Positions 56,031 to 64,000 of a DNA stretch of 64,000 nt are shown piece by piece. This stretch comes from Lepraria neglecta (Eukaryota; Ascomycota; Lecanoromycetes; Lecanorales; Stereocaulaceae). Position numbers and translations under genes: made by a program. The stretch lies in assembly GCA_033220425.1 (NCBI GenBank), contig CM065649.1, positions 1,488,001-1,552,000 on the forward strand, given 5' to 3'. Under the pieces are notes generated by a model. The model was given only the letters and a program-made list of their open reading frames with translations. It was not told the DNA's origin and searched no databases. Numbering within the stretch: position 1 is the first letter of the stretch; every line of letters begins with the position of its first letter.

Positions 56031-56520
56031 TGACACATGAGATGGAATTATCCGTACAACTTACTGCATCGATCATACGACACACCTCGAAAGTCTCTCG
56101 GCTTTTGGTCTTCTCCATGAAAGACAAATGCCAAGATCACATTCTTCAATGTGCAGACTCAGTGCAAGTGGATAATACTATGTCAATGCATTCTACGCTC
56201 CGTCCTCTGCGTTCTCTCCATGGTTTGCTCTCAATACTGTAGCCTTGCATCGTATACGGCATACTCTAAAACCCGGTGTGCTATCTCTCTCCGTATCACT
56301 GAAAATTTTCTCCTTGAGTGGCGAAATGTTTCACGTGCATCCGCCTAAAAAAATGAGATGCGTATTCGAATTTTTGGTGGAATGACTCAAACACCTGAGT
56401 CCCCTCGCGTTTCATCCTCCATCTTGTGCTTCCATCATTATCACTCGTCTCAATCAGCACATTTCAATAAATAAATACCATTCCAATCCACCACACCACC
56501 ACTCAACACCCAACAACACG

Positions 56521-57247
56521 ATGCCTTCCTTCCTCGACCTCCCTACAGAACTCCGTTTCGAAATCTACCCTATACAGCATCATCCCCGGCGAGAAAAAAC
56601 TCCCAGGCTCCGACCAATTACTCCCCTCCACCTCCCACGGCTTCCAAACCTCGCTCCTCCGCCTCAACAAGCAAATACACTCAGAAGCCAAAGAGATCTT
56701 CTACCGCGAAAACACCTTCAACATCGAAGTCGACTATGCAATCTCCTGCGCCCAAGTCTCAATTGTAGAACAACTCCGTCAGCAGATTTTCCAGTCTCGG
56801 ACTGCTCCTCTCGCCTCACCAATACACGCATACATATCTCACATCCGCCTCCAAATCCAACTCGACATCCCCCTCATCGACCTCCGCCACCCCTCCAAAT
56901 CCCACTGCTACAAGCACCGCCTCCTAACCGACATGTCCGGCATCTGCTCCGTCCTAGCCTCCGCCAATCCTCGGGTAAGGAGCGTAGAGATCGCGTGGCT
57001 GGAATCGAGCATGGTTACTGATATGACGTGGTGTACGTGTGCTAGGAGGCGCGAACTTTTGATCCCGTTGTTGACGCTTGAGAGGTTGGTTGAGTGTTGT
57101 AGTGAGATGGAGGTGAGGGGGTTGGAGCCGTTGGAGTTGTTGCTGGGAGGGGTTGAGGTGAGGGGTTGGGAAGTGAATGGGGAAGGGGGGTTGCCGGAGG
57201 ATTGGGTTGAGGAGTGTGGGGGTTTGAGACGGGGTTTAAGTTGGTGA
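56521..57247 (+). pseudogene. F-box-like/2EXR-type paralogue, copy 5 (one frameshift, otherwise long)
   Basis: The ATG at 56521 opens MPSFLDLPTELRFEIY, then the frame switches near 56570. The second frame continues LLRLNKQIHSEAKEIFYREN, AQVSIVEQLRQQIFQS, HAYISHIRLQIQLDIPLIDL and MSGICSVLASANPRVRSVEI to the stop at 57247, about 220 codons. With only one break this is the best preserved copy, and a sequencing error cannot be excluded. Function of the family is unknown; F-box-like proteins are often ubiquitin-ligase adaptors. Confidence 0.65.
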
Positions 57248-57548
57248 TGAGGTAAGGGAGAGTGGGCTGGTTGTGGATGGTTGGTGATGTGCTGGAGTTG
57301 TGACGATGGCGCGGAAATTGGTGATGAGCGGAAGCGTCGATGGAGGTCTGGAGGGTTTGATGAAGAGGTTTCGTGCTTGCTCGTATACAGGAATTAGTCG
57401 CCGTGAAGATGTTTATATAAATTAGGGGCTAGAATAGAATATACATGCGCTGCTTACTCGTCCACCATCCATCTTATTACTCTTTACGTCCATCACCACG
57501 TTCTCCTCCTCTTCCATTCCACTCCAATCCACCAAACCATTACATGCA

Positions 57549-58808
57549 TCACTCATGCGTAACAAGCCAACTCAAAATGTACGTCGCAATGCTATCGCTA
57601 TTATTCTCCAACATACTAAAATGCCCATTCCCCTCAATGCCAATATCTGCCAACTTCGTAAAATTCACATTTACGCCCGCTTGCTCGAGGAACTGCACAA
57701 GACATTGATCAAACAAGATATGCACACTAGCCTGCGTAGTCAAAAAAAGTACCGGCGCCTGCGCGATATTTACCAACTTATGGACTGGGGCGCCCTGTTT
57801 GATGCACGGATACCTGAAAAGCAGCCCGTCTTTGTATTGGAGCTGCCCTGTCATTTTCTGGACGAGTTGACTCGGATCAGTCACTGGGGGATCATACGTG
57901 AGCGGCACGTCAGCGATTCCGTAGGCTCGAGCGGGGGAGGACATATTGGCGCCCACGACACTGGTATCATAGCTTGTGAAGGGAGCTTGGTCGGCTTCGA
58001 CGGCGACATGGCCTTTCACGAGCGTTGGGCAGCCGTCGGTGGCGAGGAAGGCGGCGGAGCCACCGATGGAGTGGGAGATGAAGAATGCGGGGCCGATTAT
58101 CTGGAGGAGGGCGCAGGTGGATGTGCGGGTGATGTTTTCTTGACGGGCGTTGAATTGGAGGGGGAGCAAGCGGGCGTAGAAGTCGTCGAAGGCGGGGTCA
58201 CCTTTTAAGCCAGTCTGAGCGGATAAAATTAGCTGTCATAGTTCAACCGATTGGAGGTTTTACACTTACGCCTGGAAATTGAGTATGGAATTGCGCTTGG
58301 TAATAGTTTTTGTAAACCTCAGGTGCTGAGAAGGCAATTTCTACAAGCTCCACTGTTCTTGCATCGAGTACTGGGGGGAGATCTGTAGCGCTTGATCGGC
58401 CTACGCTCCAGATGTCGAGGATGTAGACTACGTAGCCTTGGTTGAGGAAGTAGGAAGCCCAGCCTGCGTTGCCGTCGTCTTTGTTGAGCCATTGCTGTTG
58501 AAGGTGGTTAGCATAATTGATGCTCGAGTCCAACAATCACGCTGTGTACTAACAGCTCCAGAGATGCCGCCGCCGTGGAAGAAGACTATTGGGTACGGGT
58601 GCTTCGCACCGGCCGCTGGAATAAGTTCTTCTACGTATTGTTGGTTAATCAGGATGGTGCCGCCCTGTGTTGCGTTGAAGACATATTCGCCGCCAGCATA
58701 GAATACATTTCTCCTATGGAGTGCTTCTAGTTGCTTGCTGGGCCCGATAGGTGATGACAGTGCTGCTTGGAGCAAACTCAACACGCAGTACAAGGTGGAG
58801 AGCTTCAT
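57549..58808 (-). CDS. secreted alpha/beta hydrolase (esterase-like)
   Basis: Three exons (58808-58554, 58494-58270, 58214-57549) join in phase to 381 aa. A signal peptide (MKLSTLYCVLSLLQAALSSP) is followed by VEELIPAAGAKHPYPIVFFH with an oxyanion-type HGGG, then GWASYFLNQGYVVYILDIWS, the nucleophile elbow SHSIGGSAAF (Ser in S-I-G-G context), and a C-terminal GIEGNGHFSMLENNS carrying the catalytic His. Fungal proteins of this type are secreted esterases of unknown substrate. A 217-codon open frame on the plus strand is its shadow. Confident on fold and secretion. Confidence 0.9.
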
Positions 58809-60946
58809 CCTTGGCCAATTGAAAGGAATGGGTGTGTTTTCTCTCAAAAGCTGGGGAGTGAGACATATTCATATGCGAGATGAGACCCCGCAGCACATCC
58901 TCAAGTCTTCCCAGATAGGAAGCCCTGGAAGCGCTTATTCATGCATGCTTAGGTGAAAAAAGCCGTTCTAGTTTTAATGTCAAGCGACCGTTTCAAGCTT
59001 GGAAATACCACCTGAATGGAGTTAGAATTTTGCCAAAATTTTGCAGGAGCTGCATCGAGTGCTGAAGAGTTCTCATGTGGATTTTAACGTCCTCAACGCC
59101 CCTCTGTAAACAGCGGATGCGATTTGAAACTCATGATCAAAGGTGGGCGTGGGGACCGGAAAAGTGGCTAACAGGATAGCTGCATGAGCCTGGCTTGTCT
59201 GCTATGCACGATAAATCCTGGAAGAGGATGCTATTGGATGGGCGGCTAACCACTATTTCCAGCCTGCAGCAAAGTGGAGATACCCCGCACGAGCCGCATG
59301 TATTCCAATGTTGAAGCCTGCAAGGTTGTGTATAGAACAGGGTACATTTTACGACAGCAGCAGACGGCAGGATGACTTATTAAAAAGTTCCCGCACCACT
59401 GGCAATGACATCCACACACAATCAACGACATTGAAGCTTATTGACCTGAGCCGAAGAAGAGCATCATCAGGATATGGATCTCGATGCATCCTGCGATGGC
59501 GTGACCAGTTATGGCGAGCTAGATGGCCACCTTCGACGCCGGGAGAATATTCGCTATCGACGGCAGTAGCAGGCAAATCTATGTGGTCTGTACGGGCCAA
59601 TTGACAAGTCTCATGGTCTCATTCTGTGGCCTCTTATTGGTGCCTATTTTTGACTTGACAGGTAAGTTACGAATACTCGCTTGGCAGGTGCGACTATCCT
59701 CCCGGCACGAGCAGCGTCTGCTATTCTACCAGTGCCCAGGACTCAGAAACTTATCGTCATCCTTGTTCCAACTTCCATACTGCCATGTGCAGGGCAGGGT
59801 TCGCAGTCTGGCACGCTACCAGCCGCCGTCAATAGTGTCCGCCAGCGCCTATGCATCCGATACGTTGGGAGGCCTGGTCCGCCTGGAAGTCCACACGCCA
59901 TTATAGCGGATGACCCTCGCCGTCAGCTCTAGCAGTGATAGCGATAATTCAGCTCTCTCCAGCGCCCTAAGGTCTTAGGGCCCTCGCCTTCCAAAGAGCG
60001 AGCCTGCGTTCAAGTTTTGCGGGTCGACTTTGGCTACCCCCGCGGCAGCCTTTGACCTCGACTTGGTGAGCCGTATAGCTTCGTCTACCATAGCCAAGAA
60101 AGCAGAAGTCAAGAAGTACGGCATCATGTTCTTGGAAATCTGAGTATTCGAATAGTCTTCATAGAGATGACTAGCAAGACGCCACCAATTTCGAATATTG
60201 TACATCTTCTCGGAGCTTTCGGTCGATCCTACTCCTCGAATTGAAGTCCTCTTCAGCTCAACCACCAAACGTTTCATACACGTGAATCCGCCCCACCGGA
60301 AAATTCGCGTGGCCTCGCATGGCCTTTGCCTCTAGAAAGAACTAGGAGAAAGTGAGTGATATGCGCTCCAATCGTAACACTTCCTGCCGCTGTAGCTCAG
60401 CCATGATCAACAGATCAACGGTTCCCCACATGGGACCAGAGATCTTCGGTAGCCTATCAGCACTGATGCTAACTCAAGGGTCTCGAATATCAACATCTTG
60501 GGAGCTCGGATAGCTAATACTTAGAACTAGATTAGCCACTGGTGGCTGCGCACCAGTGAGTAAACAATAGCATACGTTGCCCTGCCTAGGCTACATGACT
60601 CGGTCTTCACTGATTCACATCTTCCTGACGTCTGGAACGCTCCGATAGCAGCGCCTCCCGAGATGGTAGCGAGGCATCCCATACCAAAGTATGGACGATC
60701 AAGACTTGACGCGGTAAGATGCCTTTCTGTGGTGACAAATCATGCCTTCCGAAGCATCTCACTAAGTTCATCTCTTCTCTATCTCTCTTTACGTCCGAGC
60801 GCTAGATCTATCGGATCTCGGCTGGTATCTAACGAGGCACCGAGGGTCACCATGCTGCTCTTTCCTATCTCAAATACTCACCAGCTCCAGTCCATTCCGT
60901 TTCATATTTCAAATGCTATCTTCTCTGCCTTCAATATTCATCCACC
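58809..60946. other. intergenic; one doubtful 100-codon frame at 60277-59975 (minus)
   Basis: The frame reads MKRLVVELKRTSIRG, then NIRNWWRLASHLYEDYSN and FLTSAFLAMVDEAIRLTKSR. It is somewhat protein-like but has no domain, signal peptide or obvious promoter. The rest of this 2.1 kb gap shows nothing. Confidence 0.35.
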
Positions 60947-62224
60947 ATGTCGAGTTCAGCACTCGTCGGGCAGCAACCAGCCAGCGATGATGACCGGCTC
61001 ATCATTCGAGGCTACGCCCGAACATTGGGTATATCAGACGACATGATGGATTTCTCTCAAGCCTTTCCACCCTTCGTCAACCGTCCACCAAGTTCTACCA
61101 GCTACGGCCTCAGCATTATTGCCTCAATGACAGTAGCAATAGCTCTAGTCGTACTGATCACAGGCACACGCCTTTGTCTAAGAATCTTTCGAAAGAACCT
61201 CAGTGTGGGATGCGACGACTTTGTGATTATACCAGCAGTGATTGGCGCTGTGGCATGGTTTGGCATGATGATTGCCATGGCCGTTGTGGGAGGCGCTGGG
61301 AAGCACGTCAAAGATGTCACGTATTCTGAGCTTAATGACTTCTATCGGGTAAGGTTGGCCCCGGACCGACAAGCGCTTCTGCAAAGGCTGATGCATTTGA
61401 ACTCACAGTTTGCACGAATGAGTCAATTGGTATTCTGGATTACCGCTGGTCTAATCGCAATCTCGATCACGCTTTTCAACAGCCGCCTCACAAGCCTCAC
61501 CTCCAGCAGATGGATTGTTGCCCACAGCACTTTCCTCGTTCTCCTCATAGGCTTTATCCTCACCTCCCTGCTCGCCAGCCTCTTCCAATGCACGCCGATT
61601 ACGGTACAATGCAGCCTCATCGACCTTGGTAGCCTCTCAAAACCCCCGCAATGTATTGGCTCGAACATCTTGAGCGATACTCTTAGTATTGTTCATAGCA
61701 TCTTCAACTTCGCTTTGCTATGCCTATCCACCATCTTCATCTACCAGATGAAGATGTCCACCGGCACCAAAACACGATTGAGTTTTCTTTTCTTGATCGG
61801 CTTGATCTCATGCACTGGCAGCATTATGAGACAGGTCGTCCCACACCAGGATGATCCGGATATCACATGGGTATACAAGCGGCAAATGGCCTGGTCCGCA
61901 GTGGACTTGTTCTTCGCCGTCACCGCTGCATCTTTGCCTGTTCTCAACGCCCTTCTCCCTAAGTCGTGGAGGGGCTGGATGAGAAGTACGCCTCGGCTGG
62001 CAGGTCTTTCAATCTTCAACGTCGCCAATGAGAAAAGTGTCACTACAGCATTCGCAAACGAGAAGGCGTTCCAAGGGCCAGAGAACACAGCGAATGCGAT
62101 CATGCTCGTAGCAGAGCTTGACAAAGACTCTTCTACCAAGAGGGCTGAGAGGAGGTGGGACGAGGCCTTTGAAAAGTTGTCCCATTCAGTGACTACTCAT
62201 CAAATTCGAATGGAAAAGGCCTAA
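60947..62224 (+). CDS. PTH11/rhodopsin-like seven-helix integral membrane protein
   Basis: Start CACCATGTCG at 60947. Seven hydrophobic segments are visible (SIIASMTVAIALVVLITGTR; VIIPAVIGAVAWFGMMIAMA; SQLVFWITAGLIAISITLF; TFLVLLIGFILTSLLASLF; IFNFALLCLSTIFIYQ; SFLFLIGLISCTGSIMR; VDLFFAVTAASLPVLNALLP), with the fungal rhodopsin-domain words SVGCDDFVIIPA and a conserved DLF. This family (PF20684) includes surface sensors such as Magnaporthe Pth11. A 60-nt GTAAGG..CTCACAG segment (61349-61408) behaves as an intron that keeps the frame; without it the protein is 405 aa. The C-tail (ANEKSVTTAFANEKAF) is cytosolic. No CFEM domain. Confidence 0.85.
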   Translation: MSSSALVGQQPASDDDRLIIRGYARTLGISDDMMDFSQAFPPFVNRPPSSTSYGLSIIASMTVAIALVVLITGTRLCLRIFRKNLSVGCDDFVIIPAVIGAVAWFGMMIAMAVVGGAGKHVKDVTYSELNDFYRVRLAPDRQALLQRLMHLNSQFARMSQLVFWITAGLIAISITLFNSRLTSLTSSRWIVAHSTFLVLLIGFILTSLLASLFQCTPITVQCSLIDLGSLSKPPQCIGSNILSDTLSIVHSIFNFALLCLSTIFIYQMKMSTGTKTRLSFLFLIGLISCTGSIMRQVVPHQDDPDITWVYKRQMAWSAVDLFFAVTAASLPVLNALLPKSWRGWMRSTPRLAGLSIFNVANEKSVTTAFANEKAFQGPENTANAIMLVAELDKDSSTKRAERRWDEAFEKLSHSVTTHQIRMEKA

Positions 62225-62564
62225 GGCCTTGGATTCAGCGATGATGTGTGATATACCTCATTCTTCGAGCATGGAGTTGCTGGTATGGGAGTCAGCAGGC
62301 TGACTTGGGAAGAAATTTCACTTGTAATATGGAAAACAGTAGATAGCAACGGAATAGGACTTAAAGTGAAACACTTTTTGAACGATGTGTAGAAAGATAT
62401 TGATTATAGTAGAATTATCCAAAACAGTCACGTGCGAACCTGCCTTAGCGTGTTTTCGACAAAGCGCGTAGACCTTGCATGTCCAAAACAAACAGCAGGA
62501 ATATATAAGCGGCTGACCCCAAGCTCTACCACTCTCTACAGCCTTTTCTTGAGCACAAAGCACC
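62225..62564. promoter_or_regulatory. intergenic, TATA box of helicase gene near 62501-62508
   Basis: ATATATAAGC lies about 60 bp upstream of the helicase start. Nothing else seen in this spacer. Confidence 0.4.
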
Positions 62565-64000
62565 ATGGCTACCACTGCACATGGTAAGCGCAAGTACAGC
62601 GTTATCGACCTAACAGGAGACGACGACGCGCCTTCCGCATCACGACCACCACCTCCAGGCGATGCGGTCACCCAGTCTCAGCGTGATAGCTGGGTGGAGC
62701 AGGGGAATGAAGAGGATGCAGATGATATTGTGATATCCTCCCAAGATGGCGACGGTACCGCTATGGCGAGCTATCAGCTCTACGGTATGCAGGCTTTTCG
62801 GAAGAGCTTAAGGTCATGACACTGACGTTCTCATACAAAAGGCGTTCTAGACACCAAGATCGTGGGCGTGCGATACTACACTGGCTATGCAAGCGTTGGA
62901 GAGTACGTGGTCGTTCGACGAGAGCCATCGAATCCCTACGACTCCAACGCCCTGCGCGTGGAGAATGTACAGCGAGATCAGATCGGACACATAGGAAGGG
63001 CGATGGCAAGCAAGCTCGCCAAGTACATGGTATGATCAATTGTCCAACCCCTCAACTCATAATGCCAAAGCTTACGCCTATAGGACTCAGGGGCTCTACT
63101 AGTCGAAGGTTCGCTCTCAGGCCGCGTTGGCGAGTTCGACTGTCCCATCTCTTTGAAACTCTTCGGAACCAGCGAACCTGTTGAACGGGCAAATCTGCGA
63201 AGCCAAATGAAAGCAGATAGACTACCCTCGGAAGTGATTGATCACAAAGAGAGGGAGGCGAAGAAGCTGAAAGCAGAAGAGTTGAAGAAGATTGCAGCTG
63301 CCAATAAATTGAAGGGAGGGAAACGCGGAGCAGGCCCCCAGTCAAGCCAATCCAGCCAGGGATATGCAGGTACACTGTCCCAAGGGGATGGCAATTCAGG
63401 CCAAAGTCTCGAGGAGCTCATGGAGACCAGTCAACGCTTCAATCCGAGGGAATTGGGCGAGGTTACTGAGAAGTTTGGGTCTAGTGAAGATGTCCTTGCG
63501 CAGATGCCAATGGCTAAATGCCCCAGCAAGCTACGAACTCAGCTACTGCCATATCAGCGCCAAGCACTCGCATGGCTGCTGGAGAAAGAAAATCCACAAC
63601 TCCCGACTGCCGGCTCGGACGACGCTGTACAATTGTGGAAACGCTCAAAGCACAACGCCAATATATTTACAAACATCGCTACCAACTTCTCGCTCAAGAA
63701 TCAGGAACCCACCCTCGCTAGTGGTGGCATCCTAAGTGATGACATGGGCATGGGCAAGACGTTGGAAATGATCTCTCTCATTGTTGCGGACGCTAAAGCC
63801 TCCAGTCCTTCGAAGGCCACGCTCATAGTTGCGCCTGTTGGAGTTATGAGCAACTGAAGTGGTCAGATCGCTCATCACGTCAAGGCCGAGCATGCACTAC
63901 GCGTTCTAACCTATCATGGTAGTGGCAAGAAGCCAATGAAGGCGGAAGATTTTGGAGAGTACGATGTGGTAATCACATCTTACGGCACCCTTGCAACCGA
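62565..64000 (+). CDS. HIRAN-SNF2 family DNA helicase/translocase, RAD5/HLTF-like (5' part; in-frame stop)
   Basis: Exons 62565-62784, 62842-63029 and 63084 onward join in phase. A SIM-like start (KYSVIDLTGDDD) precedes a HIRAN domain (KIVGVRYYTGYASVGEYVVV, NPYDSNALRVENVQRDQIGH), a Lys-rich coiled region (KEREAKKLKAEELKKI), then the SNF2 core: LRTQLLPYQRQALAWLLEKE, GGILSDDMGMGKTLEMISLI (Walker A DMGMGKT), IVAPVGVMSN and, past a stop, LRVLTYHGSGKKPMK. A TGA at 63855-63857 stands where the family has Trp (SNW..QI). The reading frame continues normally afterwards to the window end. The 3' part (DEXH box, RING, helicase C) is outside. Role by homology: post-replication repair or chromatin remodelling. 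Confidence 0.85.

Noticed and set aside
57555-58208. 217-codon open frame on the plus strand
   Set aside because: Antisense shadow of the third exon of the alpha/beta hydrolase.
59300-59950. several 80-130 codon plus-strand frames
   Set aside because: They overlap each other in different frames and none has a domain, signal peptide or splice-consistent extension.
1-64000. CRISPR arrays, rRNA genes, LTR pairs, integrated viral genes
   Set aside because: None seen: no regular spacer-repeat array, no rRNA-like block, and no long direct repeats with polyprotein or capsid signatures.

Overview
This is a stretch of nuclear chromosome from a filamentous ascomycete (Pezizomycotina). The evidence is many short GT..AG introns of about 45-130 nt, moderate gene density, a conidiation-specific CON-6 family gene, an RGS-LOV photoreceptor, the fungal-specific TRAPPII subunit Trs65, fungal STAND/HeLo-type genes, and a CpA/TpG-poor, TpA-rich patch that looks like repeat-induced point mutation (RIP). 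A Leotiomycetes/Helotiales placement would fit, but it is a guess from protein flavour only.

Layout. 1-12.5 kb is accessory-like. It holds a Helo_like_N STAND gene cut by the left edge, a broken HeLo-domain gene with a HET-S-type tandem amyloid motif, an unrecognised Ser-Pro/coiled-coil gene, the conserved IML2 gene, a 0.8 kb inverted-repeat element with iteron-like ends, a compact STAND-ankyrin receptor, GC-rich tandem repeats and a RIP-like island. 12.7-42.3 kb is mostly core: SEM1/DSS1, phosphoglycerate kinase, a single-pass membrane protein with an 18-nt microexon, two disordered proteins, PUF6, a methyltransferase, an RGS-LOV photoreceptor, gluconokinase, VPS26, a CON-6 protein, and the divergent pair BCKDH-E2 / TRS65. 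42.5-60 kb is again accessory: a decayed SGNH hydrolase, an Mpv17 family protein, a small Cys-containing secreted protein, a GH43 glycosidase with an out-of-phase last intron, a second Helo_like_N gene, and a tandem array of at least five decaying F-box-like paralogues followed by a secreted alpha/beta hydrolase. 60.9-64 kb has a seven-helix rhodopsin-like (PTH11-type) membrane protein and the 5' part of a HIRAN-SNF2 helicase that carries an in-frame stop.

Functional themes are allorecognition/cell death (HeLo and STAND genes), secreted hydrolases and a possible effector, light and surface sensing (RGS-LOV, rhodopsin-like), and housekeeping (glycolysis, proteasome, ribosome biogenesis, branched-chain amino acid catabolism, retromer and TRAPP traffic). 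Exon coordinates were read by eye from splice sites, and the phase was checked for most models. No database search was possible.
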